Below are positions 31,630-44,639 of a DNA stretch of 64,000 nt, one piece after another. Numbering within the stretch: the stretch's first letter is position 1; each line of letters opens with the position of its first letter. Position numbers and translations under genes: made by a program. The notes below the pieces were generated by a model. It searched no databases, was not told the DNA's origin, and saw only the letters and a program-made list of their open reading frames with translations. The DNA is taken from assembly GCA_015680685.1 (NCBI GenBank), contig MNCI01006839.1, forward strand, positions 41,961 through 105,960. Reading direction: 5' to 3'. This stretch comes from Gnetum montanum. Its lineage: Eukaryota > Streptophyta > Gnetopsida > Gnetales > Gnetaceae.

Positions 31630-32500
31630 CCATATATTATACCATTTCATTAGATAAGTGGTAGCCTATGATGTCTATGGATGCACATAATATAGTTAAC
31701 ATTTGTGAGACATGTCAACATGATACTTCACTTGTTTATGTACCATCTCAAGAACTTAAAAACTTCTGAAGTCATATGGTCCTTACATATGTGAAATCTA
31801 GATCACATTGGCTTTATGAATTCCCCATCTTTTACTAGTCATTAATTAATTCTAACAACTACTAAATATTTTACTAAGTAGTTTGAAGACATTCCTCTTA
31901 GATTCCCAACTTCAAAGTATATTTTTCATTTTATTTTGGATCATATAATCATCCACTTTGGCATCCCCCTCCATATTGTCACTGATTTTGGACCTTAATT
32001 CAAGAGTAAATAAATAGCAAAATTCTATGAGTAATAGAAAATCACCCAGTTATTCTCATCTTCACACTACTTAAAATCTAATGGTCAAGTAAATTTAACT
32101 AATAAATCCTTCATTCATTTGCTCAAAACTATGGTTGATAAATCCTGGCACAATTGGCATACTCAATTATCTCATGTCCTTTGGGTCTACCACACCACCT
32201 TTCATAATGCAACTAGCTAAACTTTATTCATGCTTTCCTATGGATTAGAAGCCATATTGCTAGTGGAGCTAGACATGCCTTCTCTTCATGTAACCTTGAA
32301 TAATTGGATGTCATATAAGGAGAATGAAAACATGGATTTTTTTGAGCTAGATACACTTGAAGAAAATCATAAGAAAGCAATCATTAATATTAAAAATCAT
32401 TAAGAAACCATGCTCCATTACCATAACAATCATGTTAGACTTATAGAAATCCAAGAAGGTGATTTTATTCTTGGGCATTTTCCTAATTCCAAGACATCCA
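31630..32500 (+). pseudogene. Gypsy integrase fragment
   Basis: Plus-strand translation, with stops and shifts, gives CQHDTSLVYVPSQEL, IIHFGIPLHIVTDFG-like sequence near 31950-32000, SNGQVNLTNKSFIHLLKTMVDKSWHNWHTQLSHVLW, YGLEAILLVELDMPSLHV and a C-terminal GDFILGHF. This is the order of Athila/Tat-type gypsy integrases (LKSNGQVE-TNK ... LPEALWAYRTT ... YGVEAVLP-E). It is more like the general gypsy type than E2/E4. No LTR or other domain is attached. Confidence 0.75.
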
Positions 32501-32652
32501 AGTTCTCGTTGAATTGGCAAAGTCTTTTTATTATTCTCAGAAGCCTTGGCAATAAAGCATACTAATTGGTAGGTCTAGAAGGGAATTAGTACTTAAACCA
32601 TGTAAATAGATCATTCCTCAAAAGATATTATTTTTGGAAAAGAAAAATCATT

Positions 32653-32681
32653 AAGTTTATTCTAATCATATATCTTACTTT

Positions 32682-32718
<37 letters not shown>

Positions 32719-32746
32719 TCTCATCAAGTTTATTCTAATCATATAT
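32653..32746. repeat. (TC)n microsatellite between short direct repeats
   Basis: A CT/TC run from 32685 to about 32722, with one A interruption, lies between two copies of AAGTTTATTCTAATCATATAT (32653-32673 and about 32726-32746). It is a small tandem duplication containing the microsatellite. Confidence 0.85.
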
Positions 32747-33769
32747 ATATATCTTTCCTACTATTTTTCTCCTATCTCCCTCATGAAATTTCATTTATTT
32801 CCTTTGATCTCATTCTATTTTATTCTACTAACCTCCTTCTATAGCATACTATTATGAGGATAGTTATCAATGATCTACCTCATGTAGTGAGAAAATAAGT
32901 ATTCCATCATTTTAACTCCACGTGAGGGTGTGTTTAGTTTAAGTGGAATAAGAAGAAATTTACTTTATTAAGTATTAGCAATCATTAGAGTATGGAATTA
33001 AACCATGCCCTCCTTCTATAGTATAACATCTCATCTTGGTGTATAGGCAATGTTCCTAATTTTTGTTTCTATTTTATTATTTTCTACATTTTAAAAGTCT
33101 AATTTTTATTTTTCCTCTTTCATTTTTTCATTTTTCCTTTAATTGTCTTCCCTATTTCATTTTCTTTCCTTTCATAGGCACATTTAGTGAGGATTAACTA
33201 ATTTGTTCTATTTTAGTAAGGATGTGTTAAGATGATGCGTGGCACAAGTTCTAAACATTATAAATTGCATCCTTTTGACCATATTGTGTACAAGACTTAG
33301 CCATGCCTCCTTTTGTGGCATAACACTGGCCTCATGACTAGTGTATTGACAATATTCTAATTTTCTTTCCTTTTTCTACTTCTTTCTTTCCACCTATTTT
33401 TTACAAGTACATCATTCATCCATCATATTCTCTTCTTGATTCACCCTTATTGAGACTTCAACAACATCGATCAAGAGAGACTAATGTTGTATCCATTTTT
33501 TCAATTTAATAGGAATCAAGACTAAGTGTGGTCTTAACATCATCCCATGTGGATCTAGACACTAATCTTTCTAAATATACTATTACAAGGCACGTTTCTA
33601 GCTCCTAGAGACATCTAGAAATCATTTGGATTTTTAATCCAACTTATAGACTTCATTTTTAATAACCTTAAAAAAAATTTAGAATAAAAATTTTTCTAAG
33701 TGTCAAAGTCAATGAAGATTTTGAATCAAGATTCCTTTAATACCATAGGATAAAATGCCTTAAATATAA

Positions 33770-33873
33770 CTTCATAACACATGTTTTTGGTTCATTTGGA
33801 GTCATATCCCAACTTCGTAGCTTCATAAGACATGTTTTTAGGGACCATTTGAGGTCATATCCCAACTTCTTAG
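33770..33873. repeat. Two-copy tandem repeat, about 51-53 bp unit
   Basis: CTTCATAA-ACATGTTTTT and GTCATATCCCAACTTC recur in 33770-33820 and 33821-33873 with a few differences. Confidence 0.7.
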
Positions 33874-34752
33874 CTTCTGGTTCAGTGACCTTGTAAAATC
33901 TTTCGGAAAGTTTAAAAAATTTACAAAGTGTTACTAAGGTTAGCATCAGCATCAATGTCAGTGCTAAGACCACCATTTGTGAAACTTCAGAACCTCACCA
34001 AAACTACATACTAACATGCACAATGGATTCTTAGAACTAGGACAAATCATCGATGGCAATTTCGATGCTCCAAGCTTTTGAAATTGGCACTTTTTTACAA
34101 ATTTTTCAGGGACATGGAAAATTGACATTTTTGCTATGTTTCAAACGCTAATAATATTATATCTTACATTGGCAATTCCAAATCATTTCATATATCAAGT
34201 TCATAGAATTTTACAAGTTTACAAGCTTCTCTATGCTTAAAAATCCTCATTCCAAAGTCAATTTTAGCCCTTTTGAAGTTAGAATTTTTGGACTAAAATT
34301 ATCAAAAAAATTTATAACTATGAAATTGATGTTGATGCTACATGTTAATGTCACCATGGATAAGATCTACATATAAAGCATTGGAAATTCTATGGGGTTC
34401 CTCACTTTTATCTTGGCAAACTTTGACATTAATTTGGAGCTTAAATAAAATCCCCAAGAACTCAAAAATCTAACTTAGGAAAAATGGCTTAAAATCTGAC
34501 TAATTATGAGAATAACCATTTTTATAATTCACAAAATGGAATCATTAACCTTTACAATTAGTATTTTGGCTTATTCCTATATTTTTCACAGCCCTCAACA
34601 TTACCTTAACATCATTTTGACTCATTTTGAAAATGGTTTGAGTGCCTCAAAGGTTATCAGGCTAGATTTGAAAAAGTAAAAATAAATTCTAAGTTTTTAA
34701 TTGATACTAATGCTAAGATCAGCACTTTTGGCACCATCATCACCTGATCACT

Positions 34753-34846
34753 AACATTCAACTTTTACATCTAAAATCTTCTCTGGACTTCATGGGTTNC
34801 AACATTCAACTTTTACATCTAAAATCTTCTCTGGACTTCATGGGTT
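34753..34846. repeat. Single-N gap flanked by 46-bp direct repeats (probable assembly artefact)
   Basis: 34753-34798 and 34801-34846 are identical, with N at 34799. Confidence 0.85.
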
Positions 34847-36189
34847 CCTAGGCATCATTTTAGCATGTTCTAGCATCACCTTAGGCAACAAATAGGGATT
34901 TAGAAGTTTAAAACTAGCACTTTGAGGAAGATGCAAAAATTTGCATTAGTGTTGATGACTTAATGCTAGCATCAATATTACCTCAACACATCACTACAAT
35001 TTTAGTAACCTAAAGTTAAAATTGGTAACTTTGTGCTTATGAATATGAGCTCAAAACATGAATTTTAGGCTAGTTTCTTAAGATTTGAGAGTAATTGTTA
35101 GGTTTTAACATGTCAATAGCACAAGCATCTACCATCATTTTGATGCCCATGAGCTCTATTGCCATCTTATACATCCTTAGTGTGACTTCTAAATATAGAA
35201 TTTTTTAGCTTCTTTCTAGAGTTAGAATTTTTTTAACTCTAGTATTAGTGTTGGGACCCTTAGTGAAAACAATCCTATTTTGGCCTAAAACTAATTCTAG
35301 ATGGTTCCTAAAACATTCCTATACATATTCAAATCCTTCAAAGGTTTAGCTCTGCTCTTTAAATCTATATTTTCCTTAAAATTTAAGCCTTTGTTATTAG
35401 TTTCAATTTACTTACATTTTTTCCCCATCACTTGTAGCTTGGCCCTTCATAGGAGGTGAATACTTTACAATTTATTAATAAAGCATTTTCTTATTTGAGA
35501 AGGGATCCAAGACCTTTCTCCCATATTGTAGCATATCATATTCATTATTTTACACTTGTTTACTTACATCTATACATAGAATTTGATCTATCTTCCATAC
35601 TACATTCTATAGATAGTCAATTTTTCAGTGATTTATATTTACTTATTTTCTCTCTATAAAAATATCATTGTTTGATAATGAGGCTAAGACTCTTCTCTCC
35701 ACATTAAAGTCTTAATATTTTAATATTTTATGCTCTTTACTTAGATTTTAAACTCAATTTTTATTCTATCACTCATAGTCTACTTCATACTTAGGTTGTT
35801 TTTCTAAGCAATTTGAACTCATTATCTCTCACACTAAGACCTTAATTTCTCCTATTGTTCTTGGTTTTTTATATGATTAACTAAGTTTATATTTGATTAT
35901 AGGTTTTGTAACATTTTGTTTCATATTCATTGATACATTGAGGATTATATTGATTCGAAGATCATTTATAGCTTCATGCTAAGTATTCCAATATTTAGTT
36001 CATGGAGATATCCTTGTAGGAGTGTCAAGAACATTTTTGTAGAAACAAGACAAATGTAGACAAGGATTTTCTATGCTCATAGGAATGCATATTATTTATA
36101 TTTCACCTTCATTTCTCATCAAGCTGAATAATTTCAATATAGATATTTACAAGGTAATATTGTATTGCCATCAAACTGATCAACCCCAT

Positions 36190-37916
36190 CCATGTCCAAA
36201 TCCATTTTACTAGGATCTAATCTTCATCATGCACATAAATGCTATCAAGTCATAAAGAACATGACTATACCTTATCAGTTGACTAAAGCCCAAGATAAAA
36301 GAGATAGCATCATGAAAGCTAAGTATAAAGAAAAGAAGAATAAACATGCATCTTATAAATTAAAATTTTTTGCTATTATTGATCTAATTTTTGGCCATGT
36401 ATCTTATATGTTGAAGATCCTATGCAATAGAGATTGCATTCGACCTTAGTATAAACTCCTAGAAGGGATAGAAAAACTACTAGAGTAAGCAGGGATCAAA
36501 GACCTTGGACCTTTAGTAAATCCAAAAATGAATAAACATAGAATAGTAGAAAGAGAGCAAGCTGACATTACTCTCCAAGTCCTCCATCCTCTTCATCATC
36601 ATCATTGATGGATGTTAACAAAGAAAAAGTTAGAAATGGAGATAAAACTCCATGAATGGATCAAGATAATGTGCATGATAGGAATAGAAGAAGAGATCAA
36701 GAAAAATATCATGGAAGAGATAAGAATCATAACAAAGATGGAGAGAGAGGGAAAGAAAGAAAGAGAGAGAAAAGGTATTGAAAAAGGAATTATGAAGAAC
36801 ATCAAAGGGACCATCACCACTATAACAGATACTATGAAAAACTTAAAGATTATGATAAACCCCTACTAGCAACTAGAAGCATGATAAATATCAAAGAGGC
36901 TATCTACATTTTGAAAACACATCAAAGAAATTATCGCATTAAGTAACTTGACATGAATAACATTATGAAGTTTGAGAGAGGTTATAATGCTAACCCAAAA
37001 CATTATCTATAACCTTCCATGATGCATATGTGCTACATAATATTGAGAATGATTGGAAAAAACTTAAGTTACTTCCATGCATACTAATTAAAGAAGTAAA
37101 AAATTGGTATCAACCTCTACAATGAGACTCTATTCACCGATGGATCACAATGTTAGAACTTTTTAACCACAAATACTAGACATATTTAAGAGTGTCATAA
37201 TAGAGTCATGAGTCCCTTGATGCAACTACGAGTAGATATTATTCCCTCTTACATAGATGTCTAAGGCATGATTTTTCTCAAAAGGAATAACTCAAGCACA
37301 TAATTGATAGGTTAAGAAATAAAACAAGAAAGACCCTTGGGACATATACTAATGGGAGGTTATTTGAAATGCAATTCCATTACATATAGAGGTTAATTGA
37401 TCAACTGGCTACGATAAAACGAGAATTAAGAAAGAAAGAATTTTCCAAAGAGTATAACAAGGAATCATCTCGTTGCAAAAGAGATGTTTAAGTCTATGAG
37501 ATATAATAAGAAGAATTCATAAAAGAGATGATTAAAAGAAAGAATTTGATGATCTAAAAATTTATATTAAATATTATAGCAAAGGTTGAAAACATATGAG
37601 ATTTTGTAGAGGAGAAGTTGCAATAATACTAAGATAGTAGAGAAAAAGATATACTAAGTTCTAATAAAAGGAAATGCCAAAAAGAAAAAAACGAAATAAG
37701 ACATGACATATACAACTATAAAGGCAAAGCTATTGTTATGATAGAGATTTCTAATCTAGTTTAGAAGGTGAAGATGGCTATGAACTATGCTAGTACAAAC
37801 ATTATAAAGGATTTTCTCCACCTATGACTCACTTATAGGAATCAAGAGCATGTGCATTAAATTCAAACCTTATTAAAATGAAAATGCCAAGGAGGTTCTC
37901 TTACTCACAAGGTAGC
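36190..37916 (+). pseudogene. Old gypsy gag on plus strand (5' part), interrupted by E4
   Basis: From about 36575 the plus strand gives a Ser-rich run (PPSSSSSSLMD), Arg/Lys/Asp-rich spacer, LDMNNIMKFERGYNANPKHYL, NIENDWKKLKLLP-like sequence, a YQTYLRVS-type block, LKHIIDRLRNKTRKTLG and RLFEMQFHYIQRLIDQL. This matches the E2/E4 gag core with many frameshifts. It stops at 37916, where E4 inserted, and the Tyr/Pro-rich end resumes at 47951. 36190-36575 has no recognised motif. It is older than E4 by nesting. Confidence 0.72.
37912..37916. repeat. Target-site duplication of E4 (left)
   Basis: GTAGC, against ATAGC at 47946-47950 (four of five match). Joining the flanks restores a collinear gag. 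Confidence 0.7.
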
Positions 37917-38740
37917 TAATGAGCAATGAGGTACCCCTATGCCCAACTATATGAATCACTAAGACATTTATGCATGATCCAGTCAAATTTCGTGGACCTA
38001 TAGTTCTCTAGTACACTAGTTCTTCTAGAAAGTGAAATGGATGCTGAGAACATTCATTGTCTTCCCAACTACACTTGTGAGGCTTAAGGGTATGGTTTAA
38101 GTGTAATTGAGGTACATGATTTTTCTTATTTTATGTTTTATGAGTTTAGTTGCCTACAACAAGAATGAAAGGTAGAGTAATTTAAGATCTAATTCATTTA
38201 CGGCCTAACTAGCCTAACACAAGTAATTGCCCCTCTTTCCTAGAAACATCTTGAACACATACAACACTTTTGGGCTACTAAACATTAAGTGTTGCTAGGT
38301 TACCAAGTACTATATGTATGTTCGAAGTGGTCGTGCTTGTGTTCATTAATTGCTAAAAAGTAATTACTTAATTCAAATGCATTAAAGTAGAGTGCATGAA
38401 GTAAAGTACAATAAAGAAAATATTAATCTATTCTTAGTGCTGCAAGGATTGTCAAAAAAGTTCATTTTATTCCCATCACATTGCTGTGCTTAGGTAAATT
38501 AGTGTTCAAACAAAGAATCATACATACTTAGACTCCTTTTATGAGCACTCTGAAAATATTCTAACTTTGAAGAAAATAAACTGCAAGAGCTTTGCTACAT
38601 TGACTAAAAAAATGACCAAACACTAACTACCAAATTGGAAGCCTAGGTGCTATATTTATAGGCTAGAGTATAATCCCTGACGTCGGATACCCAACATTGC
38701 AGCTTTAATATTGAAGCAGATGAACAAATGTGTTTCATCA
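37917..38740 (-). repeat. 3' LTR of E4
   Basis: 824 bp, TAATGAGCAATGAGG (second base changed) to GTTTCATCA. A minus-strand TATA (CTATAAATATA) lies near 38653-38663, with GACGTCGG / ACCCAACATTG motifs beyond it. Confidence 0.9.
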
Positions 38741-38752
38741 TACCCCCATGAC
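38741..38752 (-). other. Polypurine tract of E4
   Basis: GTCATGGGGGTA on the minus strand, directly before the LTR start TGATGAAACAC. The cleanest PPT in the window. Confidence 0.8.
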
Positions 38753-40538
38753 TAAATGAAAACTCATCCTCAAGTGAAGAAGAGGAGGAACAAGTTCTTT
38801 ACAAAATATATTAGGTAGGTATGGAATTATTGGTTGGCATACAACTAACTTAGATGAAACATATAGAATCTTAAGTACCCAAGTGTACAGGGATACAATC
38901 TTTTACAAAATTGGGTGTCCATGATAAGATAAGAGAACACCCTAAATAACACTGACATCCAACACCTCTTAGCAGCAAAAGAATGAGAGAGAAGATCCAA
39001 CAATCATGAGTGGTCCTCATTGTGTAGTACTACCACATCATCCTTGGTGAAGGTTGTCCCACTTCTAGTCTATGCTTCCCACTCCAATCATAATGGAATC
39101 ATGAATTAGTATGCAATGTGTAACATAGTTGTTAAATGCCTTGTTTCATCAGTGGTTAGACTCGACTAAGTTGTGATTGTGATAGATTGATTCCTTTAGT
39201 AGTGTTAGTGGGACAACTGACAAATAGGGTCAAATAGATAAGTGGTCCATTAAATTTAAAAATGTTTAATACATGGAAATATTCAAAGAGGGTGTAAGAA
39301 TCCACAATAATAGAAGGGAAAATTCATTAAAAAATGTTGTGAAGATGTGCATAATTGGATGTCATTGATGGGGTAAACAAAAAGAATTTGATTGTAAGAG
39401 TGTCTAAGGGTAAAGAACTTAACTAACCCAATCGAAAGCTATGCAAGTGGGTCCTCCCCAAAGCAGGCACAGGCCTTTTATTCCCTTACATAACTTCAAC
39501 TCACAAAGTTTGTTGGCTCTATGGATGATTAATGATTATAGAAGGTTAAGTACAAAAACCTAGAAGAAACTAACTAAGAATTCTAACACATCAAAACAGG
39601 ACCTCGAATCAAAACATAAAATTGGCAATGAGGTGAGATATGAAAAGCATATATGAATGAGAGAGAGTGTGGAATAGAATTCCTAATTATGGTCACATGA
39701 AGCCCCTTGAGGATTTTATGGTTAAATGACTCGATAAGATCCATCCTGAGTCTAGACCAAACACAACCACATTAAATGACTTTGCATCATCATTCTAAGA
39801 CTAATCCATCCCCTGAGACACAAGAGTGCTCCCACAGAACAACCATCATTTCTTATTAGAGAAGAAGTAGAAAGTGAGGAAGGGCCTTAGTTAGAGGGGA
39901 TGAGTCCCATAACTAGTGCTTGTAGCCCGTTTATTTTGTCTAAGGGGTGTGTTTTGAATTCCTATTTTTTTTTGAAATGAGAAGCACACCATGCAAAGAA
40001 ATATGCATTTATTTTTCCAAGGGATGTGCTTTGAAGTCTCATTGTTTTTGTTTTTGTTTTTTTGATGAGAACCACACCATGCAAGGACTTATTCAACTTC
40101 CTTTTATTGATTGACATGGAATGGTAAGAAATTCATAAAAACACACATGCACCTAGGCAAACAGAAAGGCACAAAGAATGCCGAATCCTATTTAGACCTT
40201 TGAATCCTTTCCAATTTTCGAAACTACCAAAGTCATAAATTTATTAAATTTTTATTAATGAAAAAGGGATTGCACGTTTCTAGAATAAGGGAAACCATAG
40301 AGTTTGTGGATGGATGGATGTTGTGGACTCACTGCCTATTGCATAAAAAAGAAACCATGCCCTAATTATCCATGATGAAATTCAAAGCTAGAAACAAGAC
40401 ACCAACAATCAAATAACAAAAATAGTACATACCACCATCAATCAACACATTACCATTATATTGGGCACTTATTAATAAAAAGTTATAAAATCACACCAAA
40501 ATAGAGTAAAAGAAAATATAAAAGAAAGTGTAAAATAT
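38753..40538 (-). other. E4 3' region: ORF2 tail remnant and non-coding spacer
   Basis: 38760-39170 resembles the last part of the ORF2 region of E2 (2530-2960; shared AACTCATCC, CCACTCCAATCAT/CATGAATTAGT-like words). After that the sequence matches the spacer upstream of the ORF2 promoter. The ORF2 body and internal promoter are absent. The block shared with E1 and E2 is at 39441-39467. Confidence 0.55.
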
Positions 40539-42110
40539 TCAAGAAGTAGCAAATGTACTAACGATGGTGTAAAAAAAATTAGAAAAGATTAATAACATGA
40601 AAAAAATGTAAAATAAAGAATGTGTAAAACAAAAAGTTGTAAAACAAAAAAGTTGAAAAATTGAAGAGGCACTTATATGGTTAGCATGGGTGGCCATCTC
40701 TTCCATGACTAAGTTGAGAGGAGGAGATTCGAAATATTGAGCATGGTTGTCCATCCAATGAGGTGTTTGTTGTATTTGCTAGCTTATGCTCATAGAAAGG
40801 CTTAAGTTGTTGGATGTTAACCAGTTGTTTCTTGTTTGGGCTCTCAGGCTTGTAGATCATCATGGCCCTAGAAGGAAAAGTCTCATAAATAATGTAAGGT
40901 TCTTTCCATAATGTTTGAAACTTAGTTTGTTGAGGTACATGTGTGGGGTTCTAGTAGAGAATCTTGTCTCTGAGTTGAAAATTGAATTTTTCTAATTTTT
41001 AGGTCATGACATTTTTTGTTATAGGCCTTGTGCAATTTGTTAGATGATAGGGCTACCAATCAATTTTCGTCTAGCGAGTTGAGGTTCATTAGTCTTTCTT
41101 TTTGGGCTAGACTTAAGTCAAGGTCAAGGTCACAAGCAATTGAAAGTGTACAGAGCTTGAATTGAATAAAAAGTGTTGGTAATTTGCTATACACAAGCTC
41201 TTAGGAAGAGTAGCCTATAGGAAGTTTCCATGTTAAGCGGTAGGCCCAAAGGGCATCATTGAGTTTTGTGCTCCAGTCTGTCCTATACTTGCTAATAGTT
41301 CTTGTTAGTATCATTGTGATTTCCCTGTTGGTAACCTCAACTTGACCATTAGCTTAGGGATGGTGAGGTGTTGTGAGTTTGTGTTCAACCCCTAAGCGTT
41401 GTATGAGCTTCCAAAAGGTAGTGCCTATAAAGTGAGTTCCATTATTAGAAATTAATGCATATGGCATACCAAACCTATTTACAATATTTTTTTGTACAAA
41501 CTAAGTAGCAGTAGAAGATGTACAGTCGATGAAAACTTTTGCTTCTGCCCATTTCATATAATAGTCAATAGCGACTATGATGTATGCCTTTCCATTTGAC
41601 ATGGATATGATGGGATCCATGAAATTAGTGCCCTATATGTCGAAGGGTTCCAGTGGTTGAATCCATTGTTGAAGTCCCTCTATTCGAGAGTCATTCCACC
41701 ATCTCGTTGGAATCATTTATAAGAGAATACATAATGGTAAGCATCCCTTAAGATAGAAAATATTACCCTACCATCAAGATTTTAATGGTCATGTGTCTCC
41801 TACCATAATTTCCTCCACAAGGACCTTCATGAGCATCTTGAACAATGTGTAGTTGATTAGCATCAGGGACACACCAACGAACTAGGCCATCAACACACAC
41901 CTTGTAGAGGTGTCCATTGATCTCCATGAAGTGTTTTACTTGGTGAAGGAACTGATGTTTATTTTAGTGGTCCAACCCTTGTGGCATCTTCTGAGTGAGA
42001 AGATAGGTGAGAATGTCATCATACCATTTAGGCTCATTGGGCAATTGTTCAAGTACAATCCCAGTAAAGAGCAGTTCATCAGGAAACATATCAAATAGTG
42101 AATCTTCTTC
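40539..42110 (-). pseudogene. E4 integrase with F/L-rich tail
   Basis: The order on the minus strand is HFMEINGHLYKVCVDGLV, DAHEGPCGGNYGRRHMTIKILM (zinc-binding region), YIMVAIDYYMKWAEV, RFGMPYALISNNGTHF (second catalytic Asp read as Asn), LGVEHKLTTPHHP and [12 protein letters not shown], and [10 protein letters not shown]. The tail EEMATHANHISASS runs into a Phe/Leu-rich stretch from the T-rich tract, as in E2. Several stops and shifts. Confidence 0.78.
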
Positions 42111-42189
42111 CTCTTTGTTATTCCATTGCAACTAAAACAAGTAATTGGTGACAACATTCTCAATGTCCTTTTGATCTACCATCATAAGA

Positions 42190-42830
42190 TCGAATTCCTA
42201 CAAGACCACTAGCCACCGTATGACACGAGGGATCACCATTGGCTTGTTCATTAGGAAGCAGATGGCACTATGATCCATGTGCACAAAAAATTTGTAAGTA
42301 AGCACATAACACTTGAACCTTTCTAGAGAAAACACCATTTTCATTTGTTCTTTTTTTGTAGTGATGTAGTTTAGTTGTGCACCCACAATGCTTNACATTT
42401 TCATTTGTTCTTTTTTTGTAGTGATGTAGCTTAGTTGTGCACCCACAATGCTTCAGCTAGCACAGTGGATGTAGTATGGATGTTTCTTATCTTCTAACTA
42501 CGTCAGCATAGCTGCCAAGGCATAATTTGATGCATTCATCATGATATGAAATGGTTTGGACAAATCAGGTGCTTGTAGAATTGGAGTTTCTACAAGTCTC
42601 TCTTTCAGCTGTTGGAATGTTTTTTCACATTTCATGGTCAAGACAAAGGGATCATCTTTCTTTGTTAGCTTCACCAAAAGTTTTGCAATCTTATAAAAAT
42701 TCTCTATGAATCTCCAGTAGTAGCCAGTATGTCCAAGAAATGACCAAACATCTTTGACAATTTCTAGTTGATGGGTTATTCCTTCGATGACCCTTATCTT
42801 TTTAGGGTCCACCTCAATTCTTGCTTGTGA
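42190..42830 (-). pseudogene. E4 RT thumb and RNase H, decayed
   Basis: The open stretch 42498-42812 reads MDPKKIRVIEGIT, VWSFLGHTGYYWRFIENFYKIA, TKKDDPFV and ETPILQAPDLSKPFHIMMNASNYALAAML (usually F-DASD-A-GAVL; the first RNase H Asp reads Asn). Then AQLNYITTKKEQMKM and FVHMDHSAICFLMNKP follow. The stretch contains the N at 42394 with a duplicated 58 bp. Confidence 0.8.
42336..42453. repeat. Single-N gap flanked by 58-bp direct repeats (probable assembly artefact)
   Basis: 42336-42393 and 42396-42453 differ at one base, with N at 42394. The duplication repeats RNase H codons (QLxYITTKKEQMKM occurs twice), which is implausible biologically. Confidence 0.85.
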
Positions 42831-43450
42831 TATTCTATGCCCTAATACAATGCCCTCCTAGACCATTAGATGAATTTTTTGCCAATTGAGCTATAAACTA
42901 GTTTCAACACATCATTTTAGCACTTACTCAAGGTGAGGGCTTGCTCAAATGTAGCTCCATAAGTGAAGAAGTCATCCATGAATACTTTCACACCACTACT
43001 GATCTACTATTAAAAGATGCTCAAAACTAGGCGTTGGAATGTAGCAAGAGCATTGCATAGACCAGACGTCTTCTTGTAATATGCAAAAGTTCCCCAAGGA
43101 CTCATGAATTTTGTCTTTGCTTGGTCTTCTAGTGTAATTTGAATTTGGTTATAACCATTATAACAATCTAGAAAACTATAGTAGCAATGCCCAGATATTG
43201 TGTCGAGCACCTGATCAACAAATGACAATGGAAAATGATCTTTGAATGTTGCCATATTTAGTAGTCTAAAATCAATGCAGACCCACCACTTACCACCTTT
43301 CTTTGGCATAATTACAAGTGGACTAACCCACTCACTATCTGCAATGGGATAGATAAACCAAACCTTGAGGAGTTGCTCAATTTCCTCCTTGATGATCTAC
43401 TTTAGTTTGGGGCTCAATCGCCTCTATGGTTGTCTGTTTGACTTCATAGC
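42831..43450 (-). pseudogene. E4 reverse transcriptase core
   Basis: LSPKLK-IIKEEIEQLLKV, PIADSEWVSPLVIMPKKGGKW, DFRLLNMATFKDHFPLSF, VLDTISGHCYYSFLDCYNGYNQIQI and KFMSPWGTFAYYKKT. The catalytic box VFMDDFF lies near 42970-42985 and retains both Asp. The wording is that of Athila-like RTs. Stops around 43010 and 42900 break the frame. Confidence 0.82.
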
Positions 43451-44039
43451 TAGATCAATGTAGATGTGATGCTAACATATCCTAGGATCAATCCCTATGA
43501 GTTCAAGATATGACCAAGTAAAAGCTGTTGATCATTTTTCAACTACCTTCAATAACATCTTTTTCTATTCTAAGAAAGATTTGCACTAATTATAACCAGC
43601 TTCCCATTTTTCAAAAATACATATTCAATTTTGATCGATAGAATTTTTAGTTCAAAGGGCTCTTACCTGAAACTTTTAGGAATTTCCAACTCTCCCTAGT
43701 AGGTATCATCCTTTGTATCATCAGAGAGTTGGCAATGAACTTACTCTAGTTCATCCATGCCTATGACATATGTGCATGTTAGGCTCTCAGTCGATTCCAT
43801 GTAAAGTGTGCTAGTTTTGAAATCAGTGATCAACCACTAGATTCCCTCTTGTTTTGTAGAAGCTATGTACATACACCTTTGGATTTCTACTTTTGGTGCA
43901 CACTACCTGCATGTAGAGATAGATGCTTATTTTATGGCCCAAATTTTTTGCACGCAATTGCACCTTATATCACTATACACGATGCATGGAACTCTCTTCT
44001 TTGAAATATTTCTGAATGCATCCTTTTAAGAAATTTCTA

Positions 44040-44532
44040 GGGAAAGATCTCAAATACCCATTCTAACATCAATAATGCTCAGCCATGCCCTTCCCATAAT
44101 GATTGAGAAATCCCCTTTGTAGTTCTCCACCTTGATCACTAGGAAATTGGTAGGATAAGACCACATATAGACAGTGGTCACAATGTCTTCTACTAGTACC
44201 AATGAAATAGTGATGGACTGGTGTACCAATTCTAATCATATTTTGCTCTTATTAAGAGGAGATAGGTTCCATGAAATATATCTCTCACGAGAGATCAAAT
44301 TGACACCAGAACCTGAGTCGAGAAGAGCCTTGCATGGTTCATTCCAAAAACTCTGTAAATAAATGATAGGACTTCCAAGATCAGCTAATTTATTGGAAAG
44401 GTTTTCAACATAGATCCAATTAGATACTATATGAGTAAACATGATAGTATGGATCCTAGGTAGATTTTTGTTTGAAGGGGACTCGAAGGTATTTGATATA
44501 GAGGAAGATGGAGGAGCAGGGTTGTCAACCAT
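44040..44532 (-). pseudogene. E4 aspartic protease region
   Basis: MVDNPAPPSSSISNTF linker, HIVSNWIYVENL, and CKALLDSGSGVNLIS with an intact D-S-G (Asp codon 44317-44319). Then LELVHQSITISL, FLVIKVENYKGDFSIIMGRAWLSI. A stop after KSKI (44236) breaks the frame. The homologous E2 region has lost the catalytic Asp. Confidence 0.8.
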
Positions 44533-44639
44533 GGGTGTATGTGAGGGCTTAGGTGGACTGCAAGGTCAAAAGAAAGGTCTTTTCTTTGATTAAGTATTTG
44601 AACCATCTAATTGATGAACCAATTATAAGTTAACAACCC

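Larger units (their letters stand above)
32747..36189. other. Anonymous region with small repeats
   Basis: No supported gene. It contains a two-copy tandem repeat (33770-33873), an N-gap duplication (34753-34846), and words such as GTTGATGCTA / TAGCATCA scattered through 33930-35000. Possibly old retrotransposon sequence, unclassified. Confidence 0.4.

Noticed and set aside
36602-36869. Hydrophobic minus-strand ORF and Lys/Glu-rich plus-strand ORF
   Set aside because: Both come from the charged spacer of a frameshifted gag. The real gag frame lies across several frames there.
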